Positions 51,849 to 61,701 of a stretch of DNA of 64,000 bases are shown in pieces (position 1 is the stretch's first letter; the number at the start of each line of letters is the position of its first letter). This DNA is from Candidatus [Bacteroides] periocalifornicus (GTDB taxonomy: Bacteria; Bacteroidota; Bacteroidia; Bacteroidales; CAJPTX01). The stretch covers positions 1-64,000 of the forward strand of contig LIIK01000006.1 of assembly GCA_001421095.1 (NCBI GenBank), written 5' to 3'. Position numbers and translations under genes: made by a program. The notes beneath the pieces are model-generated. The model saw nothing but the letters and a program-made list of their open reading frames with translations. It had not been told where the DNA came from and ran no database searches.

Positions 51849-53189
51849 ATGTCTTTGACTCGAGATTTTACAGCAGGGCCACCGGCGCGCCAGATCCTTT
51901 CGCTGGCATTGCCGATTATCGGGGTGGCCTTTATCCAGATGGCCTACAGTATGGCCGATATATTCTGGATAGGGCATCTTGGCCCAGAGTCGGCAGCTGC
52001 TACGGGGGCTGCGGGTATTTACCTCTGGCTATCGATGTCGTTGGCCTTCCTTCCCAAAGTGGGGGCAGAGATCACGATATCGCAGTCGATAGGCGCGGGG
52101 AATATGCCGCTTGCACGTCGGTACGCACGGCAGACTGTGGCGTTGGCACTGGCATTCTCTGTGGTGCTGGGGCTGCTGCTCTGGGGGCTAAAGCGACCGC
52201 TTATCGGGCTCTTTGCGCTGCAAGAGGCCGTGACCAATGAGCTCGCATTGGGCTATCTGAGCATTGTGATTTTTGGGTTGCCCTTTGCCTTTCTGAATGC
52301 AGCCTACTTCGGGCTCTACAATGGGCATGGCAATTCTCGCGTAGCCTTTATAGCCAATAGCATCGGGCTTTGCCTGAACTTTATTCTAGATCCCCTGCTT
52401 ATCAATGGCTACCTAGGCTTCCCGGCATTGGGGGTGCGAGGCGCTGCCATTGCCACCGTGCTGGCCGAGGGCGTGGTAACCGCCGTATTCCTTGGGGTAA
52501 ATTTGCCGAAGAGTGCACCTTTCCACGGGTTGATGCGTGGGTATAGGCCATCGTGGGTTCTCACATGGAGGGTGGTGAAGATTGGAGCGCCCGGCGCATT
52601 GCAGAGCGCCCTATTTGCCTGCATATCCATAGTGCTTGCACGGATAGTGGCTGGCTGGGGCGATATATGCGTGGCAGCGCAGACGGTGGGGGCACAGATT
52701 GAGGCTATTAGCTATATGACAGCAGGCGGATTTTCCTCTGCGCTCGGCAGCTTTGTGGGGCAGAATTTCGGGGCAGGTAACCCGGCTCGTATCCGGATGG
52801 GTTACCATCGCACCCTGGGGATAACGGCATTGGTCGGAGGGCTCGCCTCTGTGGCCTTTCTCGGCTTTGGCCCCCAGATCTTTGGGCTATTTGTCCCCGA
52901 TGCCCAGGCTAGTTTTGAGGGCGGGCGATACTTGCAGGTGCTGGGAGTCTCGCAGCTGTTCATGGTGCTGGAGATTACAACGGGAGGCCTCTTTAACGGA
53001 GTGGGGCGTACCATGCCGCCAGCAGTGGTGGGGGTAGCGTTCAATTTGCTGCGCATACCGCTAGCATTGTGGTGGGGAAGCTACAGCGTAGTAGGTGTTT
53101 GGTGGGCGATAACGGCCAGCAGCATACTCAAGGGTGTTGTCCTTTGGCTCTGGCATTTTAGGCTGAAATTGGTGCAGAAGGTGGCGTAG
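51849..53189 (+). CDS. MATE family efflux transporter
   Basis: 446-aa, about 12 membrane segments in two homologous halves. N-terminal LALPIIGVAFIQMAYSMADIF and the second-half equivalent near KIGAPGALQSALFACISIV. Likely H+ or Na+/drug antiporter. Followed by a bidirectional terminator shared with convergent gpmI. Confidence 0.92.
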   Translation: MSLTRDFTAGPPARQILSLALPIIGVAFIQMAYSMADIFWIGHLGPESAAATGAAGIYLWLSMSLAFLPKVGAEITISQSIGAGNMPLARRYARQTVALALAFSVVLGLLLWGLKRPLIGLFALQEAVTNELALGYLSIVIFGLPFAFLNAAYFGLYNGHGNSRVAFIANSIGLCLNFILDPLLINGYLGFPALGVRGAAIATVLAEGVVTAVFLGVNLPKSAPFHGLMRGYRPSWVLTWRVVKIGAPGALQSALFACISIVLARIVAGWGDICVAAQTVGAQIEAISYMTAGGFSSALGSFVGQNFGAGNPARIRMGYHRTLGITALVGGLASVAFLGFGPQIFGLFVPDAQASFEGGRYLQVLGVSQLFMVLEITTGGLFNGVGRTMPPAVVGVAFNLLRIPLALWWGSYSVVGVWWAITASSILKGVVLWLWHFRLKLVQKVA

Positions 53190-53424
53190 GTCGTCGGGGG
53201 CTTTTCGTTAGGGAGGGCGTTGAAAAGTCCCCGATATACACTCTACCCGTTCCCTTCGCAAGAGGTACAGCGCGCAATTCCTTTTCGCAGGTTGCCCATT
53301 TCTCTTTCGCACTGTAGAGCTTGAATCATATATACTTACGATTATCGAAGAACGTAGCGATGCGGCGTGCCGTTCATACGTGTTTTCAGAGAGGCATAGC
53401 GTCTATCCAGCACCCAGCTACGAG

Positions 53425-53460
53425 ATAAAAAAAAGAGGTCCGAGGACCTCTTTTTTTATG
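53425..53460. terminator. Bidirectional terminator between MATE and gpmI
   Basis: AAAAAAAAGAGGTCC (from 53427) and GGACCTCTTTTTTT (53444-53457) pair closely; T runs exist on both strands, suiting the convergent genes. Confidence 0.85.
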
Positions 53461-53488
53461 CGGTGATGTACCGTTTGCCCGTACCCAT

Positions 53489-55021
53489 TTACGATATGAG
53501 CACATGCCCGGTCATCTCTGGCGGTTGCGTTACCCCCATGAGACGCAGGAGGGTGGGGGCTACGTCGGCCAGAATCCCAGGTTCTACGTGCTTGAACCGG
53601 CTGGTAACCACTATAATCGGCACGGGATTCAGCGTGTGGGCAGTGTTGGGCGTACCATCTGCATTTATGGCGTAGTCTGCATTGCCGTGGTCTGCTATAA
53701 TCACCATGTCGTACCCATTTGCTACGGCTACAGGTACTATGCGACCTACACACTCATCCACCTTAGCCACAGCATTTTGGATGGCAGAGTATACCCCCGT
53801 ATGCCCCACCATGTCGCCATTGGCAAAGTTCAGGCAGATGAAATCGGGCGCTTGGCTTTCTATATCGGCGAGAAGTTTTTGGGTTACCTCTTCCGCGCTC
53901 ATCTCTGGCTGTAGGTCATAGGTAGCCACCTTGGGCGAGGGTACGAGAATGCGATGCTCCCCGGCAAAGGGTTCTTCACGGCCGCCAGAGAAGAAGAAGG
54001 TTACGTGGGCATACTTTTCGGTTTCGGCAATGCGCAGCTGCGTGAGCCCAGCTTTGGACACCACCTCGCCCATGGTGTTATGCAGGTTCTCCTTGTCATA
54101 CGCCACCTCTACGCCCGTGAATGTCTCTTCGTAGCGCGTCATGGTCACGTAGTGGAGGGGGAGGGTGTGCATGCCCGCCTCAGGCATATCTTTCTGGGTG
54201 AGGACGATGGTGAGCTCCCGGAGCCGGTCGGTACGGAAGTTGAAGCAGATTACCGCATCCCCCTCCTGTATTCGCCCTACGGCCCTCCCTTGGGCATCCA
54301 CCCGTACTATCGGTTTTATGAACTCGTCGGTTACACCCTCATCGTAGGATTTTTGCACCGCAGCCAGAATGTCAGTAGTGGGTGTGCCAGCCCCGGTGAG
54401 CAGCATGTCGTAGGCCAGTTTTATCCGCTCCCAACGCTTGTCTCTATCCATGGCGTAGTAGCGCCCTATTACGCTTGCTATCTGCGCTTTACCGCCCGAT
54501 ATGTGGTCCTGTAGAGCCCGTAGGAATCCCAGCCCGCTGTGGGGATCAGTATCGCGCCCATCGGTGAATGCGTGTACCCAGGCTGCGGGTACGCCCGCCT
54601 CGGTGGCCAGGTCGCAGAGCTTGTAGAGATGCTTATCTAGCGAGTGGACACCGCCATCGGACACCAGCCCGAGGAAATGGACGGCCTTACCGTGCGATTT
54701 GGCGTATTGGAAAGCGCCCTGGATTGCCGGATTCTTGGCTATCGCATTGGTGGCCACCTCCCGGTTGATACGCGCGAGATCTTGGTAGACAATGCGCCCC
54801 GCGCCAATGTTTAGATGCCCCACTTCGCTGTTGCCCATCTGCCCTTCGGGGAGCCCCACCACTTCGCCGCAGGTGGTAAGGGAGGCATAGGGGTACTTGG
54901 CCCGCAGCGCATCGATATTCGGGGTGGGCGTGTTGGCTATGGCATCAGACTTACTGCCGTCGCCATTGCCCCAACCGTCCAGAATCATCAGGAAAGCCTT
55001 GTGAAAGTTGCCCATTGTCAT
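53489..55021 (-). CDS. gpmI: 2,3-bisphosphoglycerate-independent phosphoglycerate mutase
   Basis: 510-aa, Mn-dependent glycolytic mutase. [12 protein letters not shown] and [19 protein letters not shown] (catalytic Ser in NSEVGH), [48 protein letters not shown] and [11 protein letters not shown] complete the metal-binding set. Two close ATGs exist (MTMGNF); the second is equally possible. Confidence 0.97.
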   Translation of the reverse strand: MTMGNFHKAFLMILDGWGNGDGSKSDAIANTPTPNIDALRAKYPYASLTTCGEVVGLPEGQMGNSEVGHLNIGAGRIVYQDLARINREVATNAIAKNPAIQGAFQYAKSHGKAVHFLGLVSDGGVHSLDKHLYKLCDLATEAGVPAAWVHAFTDGRDTDPHSGLGFLRALQDHISGGKAQIASVIGRYYAMDRDKRWERIKLAYDMLLTGAGTPTTDILAAVQKSYDEGVTDEFIKPIVRVDAQGRAVGRIQEGDAVICFNFRTDRLRELTIVLTQKDMPEAGMHTLPLHYVTMTRYEETFTGVEVAYDKENLHNTMGEVVSKAGLTQLRIAETEKYAHVTFFFSGGREEPFAGEHRILVPSPKVATYDLQPEMSAEEVTQKLLADIESQAPDFICLNFANGDMVGHTGVYSAIQNAVAKVDECVGRIVPVAVANGYDMVIIADHGNADYAINADGTPNTAHTLNPVPIIVVTSRFKHVEPGILADVAPTLLRLMGVTQPPEMTGHVLIS

Positions 55022-55110
55022 ACAAATTAGATTAAAGGAAAACGAGGGAGAACCCCCATTTGTTGCGTTGCGCAGAAAGATATTTTGCGAAAAGAAAACG
55101 CATTGTCAGG

Positions 55111-55141
55111 CTTGTATTTTCAGGAAAAAGAGTTACCTTCG
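55111..55141 (+). promoter_or_regulatory. Promoter of rpsA
   Basis: CTTG (55111-55114), 19 nt and TACCTTCG (55134-55141) followed by CGG. About 50 nt upstream of the ATG. The leader holds GTCTAACTAATTAAAGGAAG, close to the susC1 leader's GTCTAACTGATTAAA. Confidence 0.8.
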
Positions 55142-55192
55142 CGGCGAGATTTTTTCTACTTAAGTCTAACTAATTAAAGGAAGATTCGGGCA

Positions 55193-57031
55193 ATGAGCGA
55201 GGAATTGAAGGATAAAGAGGTGGTAGAGAGCGGCGATCCCAGCATGGATTGGGATTCCCTCGAGAACTACAGCAGCTACACGCCAGCGCAGCGTGAAGAC
55301 TTCTCGGAACGGTATAACCGCACGCTCTCCAGCATCGGCGACAACGAGGTGGTAGAGGGCACGGTGGTGTCGATTTCCAAGCGCGAGGTCGTAGTCAATG
55401 TCGGCTACAAGAGCGAGGGCGTGGTAAGCGTGAACGAGTTCCGCTATAACCCGAATCTTCAGGTTGGCGATAAGGTAGAGGTTTATGTGGATGGGCTGGA
55501 GAACAAGCGTGGGCAGCTGGAGCTCTCGCACCGCAAGGCTCGTATCCTGAAGGCGTGGGATAGGGTGAACCAGGCCTTTGAGAACGATGAGATCATCACA
55601 GGTTTCATCAAGTGCCGCACCCGTGGCGGGATGATTGTGGACGTGTTCGGCATTGAGGCCTTCCTCCCCGGCTCGCAGATCGACGTGCGCCCAATCCGCG
55701 ATTACGACGTATTCGTGGAGAAGACCATGGAGTTCAAGGTTGTGAAAATCAACCAAGAGTACAAGAACGTTGTGGTCTCGCACAAGGCCCTTATCGAGGC
55801 AGAACTAGAGGCGCAGCGGCGTGAGATTATCGCGAAGCTGGAGAAGGGGCAGATTCTCGAGGGAACGGTGAAGAACATCACCAGCTACGGCGTCTTCGTA
55901 GACCTTGGAGGAGTCGATGGCCTTGTGCACATTACAGATCTCTCCTGGGGGCGGGTTAACCACCCAAGCGAGGTGGTGAGCCTCGACCAGAAGATCAACG
56001 TGGTTATCCTAGACTTTGACGATGCCAAGAAGCGTATTGCGCTCGGCATCAAGCAGCTCACTCCCCATCCTTGGCAGTCGCTAGACCCGAACCTCAAGGT
56101 GGGCGACACCGTGAAGGGCAAGGTAGTTGTCTTGGCAGACTACGGCGCCTTTGTGGAGGTCTTCCCTGGGGTCGAAGGGCTTATCCATGTGTCAGAGATG
56201 TCTTGGAATCAGCATCTTCGCAGCGCGCAAGAATTCCTTAAGGTGGGCGACGAGGTAGAGGCGCAGATCCTGACCCTGGATCGTGAAGCCCGGAAAATGT
56301 CGCTCGGCATGAAGCAGCTCAAGAAAGATCCCTGGGAAGATATTGAAGTTCGCTACCCCGTAGGCTCTAAGCACAAGGCTAAAGTTCGCAATTTCACAGG
56401 CTTTGGGATTTTCGTAGAGCTGGAGGAAGGTATCGATGGCCTAATCCACATCTCAGACCTCAGCTGGACGAAGAAGATCAAGCACCCCGCCGAGTTCTGC
56501 AAGGTGGGCGATGAAATTGACGTAGTGGTGCTCTCAGTGGAGAAAGAGCCACGCCGGTTGAGCCTTGGCCACAAGCAGCTTGAGGAGAACCCATGGGATA
56601 CCTTCGAGACCATATTCACCCCCGATTCTGTGCATGAGGGAACCGTGGTAGAGCTTTACGAGAAGGGGGCTGTCATCGCGCTACCCTATGGCGTAGAGGC
56701 CTTTGCCACACCGCGGCATCTGGTGAAAGAGGATGGCACTACCGCCAAGCTCGACGAGAAGCTGCCCTTCAAGGTTATCGATTTCAACCGGAACAGCAAG
56801 CGGATCATCGTCTCGCACAGCAGGGTCTTTGAGGATGTGAAGCGCGAGGCTGAACGTGCCGACCACGAGGAAAAGCGCAATGCGAACGAGGCCGCCAAAA
56901 GCACGATGCGCCGCATAAACGCTGCCCAAGAGAAGACCACCCTTGGCGATATCTCTGAGCTAGCCCAGCTGAAAGAGAACCTCGAAAAGGGCGAAAAAGA
57001 CGCCGACAAGAAGGACGAGGCGGCAAACTAG
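55193..57031 (+). CDS. rpsA: 30S ribosomal protein S1
   Basis: 612 aa with six S1 motifs: VVEGTVVSISKREVVV, IITGFIKCRTRGGMIV, ILEGTVKNITSYGVFVDL, TVKGKVVVLADYGAFVEV, KHKAKVRNFTGFGIFVEL and VHEGTVVELYEKGAVIAL. Essential for initiation on structured mRNAs. The C-terminal tail is Lys/Glu-rich (EKGEKDADKKDEAAN). Terminator at 57091-57132. Confidence 0.97.
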   Translation: MSEELKDKEVVESGDPSMDWDSLENYSSYTPAQREDFSERYNRTLSSIGDNEVVEGTVVSISKREVVVNVGYKSEGVVSVNEFRYNPNLQVGDKVEVYVDGLENKRGQLELSHRKARILKAWDRVNQAFENDEIITGFIKCRTRGGMIVDVFGIEAFLPGSQIDVRPIRDYDVFVEKTMEFKVVKINQEYKNVVVSHKALIEAELEAQRREIIAKLEKGQILEGTVKNITSYGVFVDLGGVDGLVHITDLSWGRVNHPSEVVSLDQKINVVILDFDDAKKRIALGIKQLTPHPWQSLDPNLKVGDTVKGKVVVLADYGAFVEVFPGVEGLIHVSEMSWNQHLRSAQEFLKVGDEVEAQILTLDREARKMSLGMKQLKKDPWEDIEVRYPVGSKHKAKVRNFTGFGIFVELEEGIDGLIHISDLSWTKKIKHPAEFCKVGDEIDVVVLSVEKEPRRLSLGHKQLEENPWDTFETIFTPDSVHEGTVVELYEKGAVIALPYGVEAFATPRHLVKEDGTTAKLDEKLPFKVIDFNRNSKRIIVSHSRVFEDVKREAERADHEEKRNANEAAKSTMRRINAAQEKTTLGDISELAQLKENLEKGEKDADKKDEAAN

Positions 57032-57512
57032 CCCTGCGCTAAGTCTGCCACCCTTTCGTTGGGAGGCTAGGCATACGTTAAACCCGTAAGAATTCCCCCT
57101 GGAGGCCGAGGTGCTTCTGGGGGGATTTTTTGTACCCTGTGCCCTCTTCCCAAAATGGGATCTCAGCCAATTCGTCCGCTCTGCGAGTTTTTCCTCGTTC
57201 CCATTTCACCTTTTGCCGATCCCAAATTTTTTAGGGGGTTGGCGATTTTTTTAACGTTTTTGGGTTGCGATTTGAAATTATCCCAAGCGCTAGAATACCC
57301 GTCCGTACAGGCTTGGCGTTCGCTTATGGCCCAATTGGAATGGTGAGGATGGAGATTTTTTTTGCGAAAGCACAACTTTTTTGCCGTTTGTTACGTACCA
57401 ATATATAGAACAATGGCATAATCGGTGAAAATGGTAAGCGACTTGTGCAACATTTAATCTAAGATGATAATTTTATCCCGTTGGGCTGGAGTTACAATCC
57501 CAGGAGGGGATT
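57032..57512. other. Gap between rpsA and the STAS gene
   Basis: About 480 bp: rpsA terminator, then a low-complexity, T-rich tract (57180-57370) with inverted CCCAAA/TTTGGG-type repeats. No gene, repeat family member or known RNA was recognised; two overlapping ~65-codon ORFs exist but have no supporting feature. Confidence 0.5.
57091..57132 (+). terminator. Terminator of rpsA
   Basis: AATTCCCCC (57091-57099) pairs with GGGGGGATT (57119-57127) followed by TTTTT; stem loop about 19 nt. Confidence 0.7.
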
Positions 57513-57860
57513 ATGGCAGAAGATAGAGAGTTTTCCGTAGAGTCAAGGGCTGGCTACACACTGCTCCGTGTGGAGAGTTGTCGGCTCGATGCATTGCTGG
57601 CGCCCCATTTAAGGTCAGAATTCGTGCTGCTGAATGGGCAGGGAGCCACAACTATAGTGCTGGACATGGCGAGGTGCACCCATTGCGATGCTGCCGGGCT
57701 TGGCGCGATACAGATGGGCGAGCGGCTCTGCCGTAATGCTGGGGGCAAGCTCGTGATTATGGGGCTGACGCCGAGCGTTGAGCACGAGTTCACCGCATCT
57801 AAGCTCATTGCGTCGCTAACGTGCGTCTATTCTGAGACCCAGCTGCAGAGTGTACTGTGA
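57513..57860 (+). CDS. STAS-domain protein without the phosphorylatable serine
   Basis: 115-aa STAS-like fold (anti-sigma-antagonist family): TTIVLDMARCTHCDAAGLGAI is the beta3-alpha2 region, where SpoIIAA-type proteins read DSSG with the phosphorylated serine. Here the equivalent is DAAG, so phospho-switching by a kinase anti-sigma factor looks impossible. It may act by constitutive binding. Good SD-like GGAGG 10 nt upstream of the ATG. Followed by XRE and rnz genes. Confidence 0.78.
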   Translation: MAEDREFSVESRAGYTLLRVESCRLDALLAPHLRSEFVLLNGQGATTIVLDMARCTHCDAAGLGAIQMGERLCRNAGGKLVIMGLTPSVEHEFTASKLIASLTCVYSETQLQSVL

Positions 57861-57925
57861 GTTGCCTGGGGGGCCAGGGCGAGCAGTATTTGGAATAATC
57901 CTACAAGAAATAAAATTTAGAAGAC

Positions 57926-58390
57926 ATGAAAATCAATGAGATAGTAGCAGCACAGCGTCGGCGTCTTGGGCTGAAGCAGTACCAGCTGGCCGAGCGCACG
58001 CAGATTGCACCCTCGCAGATTTCGATATTCGAGCGCGGGTCGAGCGGCATGGTAACCACGAATCTGGAGCGTGTTCTCGAGGCGCTGGGGTTGCACATCG
58101 TCTACGATCGGCAGGGCGTGCAGCAGCGGGTGGCACGGCAGTGCGCCCACTTTTTGCTACAGCGGGGTATAGAGGAGCCACGCACCATTACCCGCGAGGA
58201 GCTGGCGCAGATAGTAGGGAACGACGACCTGCTGCTGATGCCCGTGGTGAGCGATGAGCTCTACCGCAAGTACACCCGCTCAGAGATTGTGGACGAGACC
58301 AATACCTGGAACTACTTCATCAAGCTCGTGCATGACTATATCCTCGAGGAGAAGGATGGCGTGTACGTGTACCACGAGCAGCCCGAGTAG
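57926..58390 (+). CDS. XRE-family (HTH_3) transcriptional regulator
   Basis: 154 aa. N-terminal HTH (residues 1-60; RRRLGLKQYQLAERTQI, PSQISIFERGSSG). The C-terminal 95 residues are not recognised (REELAQIVGNDDLLL, YFIKLVHDYILEE) and may bind a ligand or dimerise. No antitoxin-like toxin partner is adjacent. Lies between STAS and rnz. Confidence 0.72.
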   Translation: MKINEIVAAQRRRLGLKQYQLAERTQIAPSQISIFERGSSGMVTTNLERVLEALGLHIVYDRQGVQQRVARQCAHFLLQRGIEEPRTITREELAQIVGNDDLLLMPVVSDELYRKYTRSEIVDETNTWNYFIKLVHDYILEEKDGVYVYHEQPE

Positions 58391-58999
58391 CCGTAGCCAA
58401 CCGTGCACGCTTTCTGGAGAAGGATGCGTCTTGCAGATTGCCTCCGCAGGCGCAGGCGTGTTCTAGGGTAGGGTAGCGAATGGCAGAAGGTACAGCCCTA
58501 TCGCGGGGTATTGCTATAGGCACATCCGCAGGGTTCTGCACCCATTTAATCGCCGGCTGAAAAGGGGCAATGCCCGCGTTCCCTTTGCTTCAGAATCGCC
58601 CTTTTCCTGCTGGCACGATAGTTTTTGGGCACGGTACCTGCAATATCTCGTGGGGCATAGTCGCCCGGCGTGCCGAATTGTTCATCGGGAGGATTATTGG
58701 CAGGCCGCTGAAAGCGTTGGGTTCTGAGGTTTAGGGGCCAATCCCATTTCCATCCATTGGTAGGATTGGGCTTTAGCAGGGGCGACAGAGAGGTACGTAG
58801 GGGAGATGCCAAGCGGAGCGAACACCCTCACATCCGCAGGGAGCTCACCCTATTCATCAGCTATCCGTTACAATTCTCGGGAGTGACATTGCGATGCGGC
58901 GTACCACATCAGTTTAAGTGGTTCTGGCAGAGGTGTCACCCCGAGCGTTGCGTTCCCTTTTATCCCATCTTTTGCGCATGATTCTAGTCTGGTAGGGCG
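58391..58999. other. Gap before rnz with degenerate repeats
   Basis: About 600 bp. Contains a degenerate family C-like inverted copy (about 58795-58820) and a degenerate family B piece (about 58889-58908). No supported gene. Confidence 0.55.
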
Positions 59000-59920
59000 A
59001 TGGCTTTTGATGTTACGATACTTGGTAGCGGCAGCGCGAAGCCAACGCGTACTCGTTGCCCGTCTGCCCATGCAGTATTCCATGGCGACAGGCTTTTTTT
59101 GGTAGACTGCGGCGAGGGTACGCAGATGCAGATGGCGCGCTGTAGCATTGCTATAGAGCGGGTGCACTCCATATTCCTCACCCACCTCCATGCCGACCAT
59201 GCGCTGGGCATCTTTGGGCTGATAGCCTCGCTGAGCATGAGTAGCCGCACAGCCCCCCTCACGGTGTATGCGCACGGTAGCTTTGAACCCGTGTTTCGGC
59301 AAACCGTGGCGTTCTTCGTGAACCGGATGAGCTTTGAGCTGACTTTCGTTCCCATCGACAGCGAGGCGAATACGGTGATCTATGAGGATAACGGCATCAC
59401 GGTAACCACCGTGCCGCTGCGCCACCGAGTGCCCACCTGCGGATTCATTTTCCGCGAAAAGCCATTCCCCCCCAACCTCAAGCCCGGGGTGGTAGAAGAG
59501 CACCACCTTTCGCTAGCGCAGATTGCCCGCCTGAAGGAGGGGCAGGATATAGTGCTAGAGGATGGCGAGCTCCTCTCGGCGGGCGAATGCCTCTACCAGA
59601 AAAGGCACCCCGTGAGCTATGCCTACCTTAGCGACACGCTCTTCACCCGCAGGGCGATCCCGATGGTGGAGGGGGTCGATTTGCTATACCACGAGGCTAC
59701 CTACATGGCTGATCTTCTGGCGCTCGCCAAGCAGACAGGGCATTCAACTACGCTGCAGGCGGCGGAATTCGCCAAGAGCGCAGGGGCGGGGAAGCTTATC
59801 GTAGGGCATTATTCGGCCCGGTATACTGACCTTGCCCCGCTGCTGGGGGAGGTGCGCTCAGTTTTCCAAAACGCCGTGCTGGCCATTGAGGGACAGTCCC
59901 ATAGGGTGGCTTGGCACTGA
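59000..59920 (+). CDS. rnz: Ribonuclease Z
   Basis: 306-aa metallo-beta-lactamase-fold endonuclease that matures tRNA 3' ends. Motifs: LGSGSAKPTRTR, LVDCGEGTQMQM, HLHADHALGI (zinc site), PLRHRVPTCGFIF, LLYHEATYM and TLQAAEFAKSAGAGKLIVGHYSARY. The upstream STAS gene matches a neighbourhood I recall in Bacteroidota. Terminator follows at 59944. Confidence 0.96.
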   Translation: MAFDVTILGSGSAKPTRTRCPSAHAVFHGDRLFLVDCGEGTQMQMARCSIAIERVHSIFLTHLHADHALGIFGLIASLSMSSRTAPLTVYAHGSFEPVFRQTVAFFVNRMSFELTFVPIDSEANTVIYEDNGITVTTVPLRHRVPTCGFIFREKPFPPNLKPGVVEEHHLSLAQIARLKEGQDIVLEDGELLSAGECLYQKRHPVSYAYLSDTLFTRRAIPMVEGVDLLYHEATYMADLLALAKQTGHSTTLQAAEFAKSAGAGKLIVGHYSARYTDLAPLLGEVRSVFQNAVLAIEGQSHRVAWH

Positions 59921-59943
59921 AAGAACTTTTGATTTGCATGCGG

Positions 59944-59967
59944 GCAGCCTGCGGGGCTGCTTTTTTT
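59944..59967 (+). terminator. Terminator of rnz, overlapping the next promoter
   Basis: GCAGCC (59944-59949), TGCGG, GGCTGC (59955-59960), then TTTTTTT. The T run abuts the next -7 box at 59969. Confidence 0.8.
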
Positions 59968-59968
59968 G

Positions 59969-59976
59969 TACCTTTG
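59969..59976 (+). promoter_or_regulatory. -7 box of the cation/proton antiporter gene
   Basis: TACCTTTG followed by TGG, 32 nt upstream of the ATG at 60008. The usual -33 region lies inside the rnz terminator. Confidence 0.6.
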
Positions 59977-60007
59977 TGGGAGATTAACGAACCGGAGAAT
60001 TCAAGGT

Positions 60008-61345
60008 ATGGATGCTGCTTCACTGGTGATTTTCATAGGGTTGCTGATTTTCGTATCGCACCTTTTCACAGGGATTTTTGAGCGTCGGGGAATTCCAGAC
60101 GTGCTGCTGCTCATGATCATCGGCATAGTGGTGGGGCCTGTATTTGGTTTTGTCACCCCTGAATCATTCGGCATTGTTACAGGCATATTCACCACCATTA
60201 CGCTGGTTTTCATCCTCTTCCAGGGTGGGCTAGACCTGAGGATAGAAACCCTCAGGAGCTCTATAAGGGGCACGAGCCTGCTCACCGTGCTCAACTTCGC
60301 TGCCACCACAGTGGTAGTGGGGTGCATAGGGTGGCTGCTCATGGACATGGAGCCCATACCCGCCTTCATCCTTGGGGCTATCCTGGGTGGCACATCATCG
60401 GCTGTGGTAATACCATTGGTTAAGCAGCTGAAAATGAAGGATGACAGCCGTACAATCCTTGTTCTCGAGTCGGCCCTTTCAGATGTGCTCTGTATCGTTT
60501 TTGTGTTGGCCTTGATCCAGGCCTACAATTCAGATGGGATCCAGGTCGGCGTTGTCATCGGGAGCATTCTCAGCTCCTTTGTGCTGGCCTCCATCATTGG
60601 CATCGCGAGCGCGCTGGTCTGGTCTGTGCTTCTGGGCAAAGTGCGGACTATACAGAACTCCATGTTCACCACCCCGGCTTTCGTGTTTGTGATCTACGGG
60701 CTGGCCGAGCAGCTCGGGTTTAGTGGGGCCATAGCCGCCCTGGCATTTGGGGTCTCGCTCGCGAACATCGACCTCTTTAAATTCCGGTTCGTGAGCCGTT
60801 TTCGTAGCGAGGGTCTGCTCACGTTCAACGATACCGAGAAGCAGTTTTTCTCCGAGATCGTCTTTCTGCTCAAGACCTTCTTCTTCGTCTTTATCGGCAT
60901 CAGCATTCAGTTCTCAAACGGCTGGGCAATGCTGCTTGGCATATTCATCACCCTGATTATCTACATTATACGTATCCCAACGGTAAAATACGCAATCTAC
61001 GAGCCGCTCCCCACCGTAGACCTCACCATCATGGCCACCATGGTGCCCAAGGGGCTGGCCGCAGCAGTACTCGCCAACCTCCCGCTGCAGAACAACATTC
61101 CTGGTGGCGAGATGATTAGGGACCTTACCTACGCGGTAATCCTAACGAGCATCGTGCTCACCAGCATCCTGATCCCCCTGCTCAATCGGGTGCCCGCGAT
61201 ATCCGCATTCTACGGCCTGATCCTGCGAACCCGGCGGAAGGGCAAGCTGAAGGCCGCGGTGGAGGGCATGGTGCAGACCGAAATAGCCAAGCATGAACAC
61301 CTCGGCAACGAGCAGCCCCCCAGCGAAAAACCAGAGGCCGAGTAG
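60008..61345 (+). CDS. Cation/proton antiporter (CPA family)
   Basis: About 445 aa, some 11-12 membrane segments. ERRGIPDVLLLMIIGIVVGP is the family's first-segment signature; FQGGLDL and GGTSSAVVIPLVKQL follow, with the transport-site acidic residues in LESALSDVL. Cytoplasmic C-terminus RTRRKGKLKAAVEG is short; no TrkA-N domain. ATG 60008 is preferred to an upstream ATG at 59966. Na+ versus K+ cannot be told. Confidence 0.88.
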   Translation: MDAASLVIFIGLLIFVSHLFTGIFERRGIPDVLLLMIIGIVVGPVFGFVTPESFGIVTGIFTTITLVFILFQGGLDLRIETLRSSIRGTSLLTVLNFAATTVVVGCIGWLLMDMEPIPAFILGAILGGTSSAVVIPLVKQLKMKDDSRTILVLESALSDVLCIVFVLALIQAYNSDGIQVGVVIGSILSSFVLASIIGIASALVWSVLLGKVRTIQNSMFTTPAFVFVIYGLAEQLGFSGAIAALAFGVSLANIDLFKFRFVSRFRSEGLLTFNDTEKQFFSEIVFLLKTFFFVFIGISIQFSNGWAMLLGIFITLIIYIIRIPTVKYAIYEPLPTVDLTIMATMVPKGLAAAVLANLPLQNNIPGGEMIRDLTYAVILTSIVLTSILIPLLNRVPAISAFYGLILRTRRKGKLKAAVEGMVQTEIAKHEHLGNEQPPSEKPEAE

Positions 61346-61701
61346 CAGGCTAGCCCACACCTAGAGAGGAATTTTTGAATACTCCCCCGGGCCAATGCTG
61401 GTGGGAGGAATCTTTGAAAGGGCAGCCTCTCCATCAGCCCACGGGGTTTGCTACCCTAATCCTGGCAAGGGCGTGGCCGAGTGTAGCGGGCATCCTCCCA
61501 TCCGCCAATCGACTCTGCTCCGTCCTACTCTGTAGCGATTGCTAGATTTACCCGGCCAGCGTGGCGATGCTTATCGCATCCTCACGTTTTTTTGTGTGGG
61601 GGAGGTAGAATGCCAAAAATCGCCCATATGGCCTCTGCAAGGGGGGCGAATTTGCACGAGCCGCCAGCCTCCTAATGGCGGAATGCAGCAGGCCAGGAGG
61701 G
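61346..61701. other. Convergent gap after the antiporter
   Basis: About 350 bp between convergent genes. Contains a degenerate family C-like piece (about 61463-61495). No clear terminator hairpin was recognised. Confidence 0.5.

Noticed and set aside
57155..57375. Overlapping ~65-codon ORFs on both strands in the rpsA-STAS gap
   Set aside because: No ribosome binding site, known domain or codon signature; composition follows the T-rich tract.
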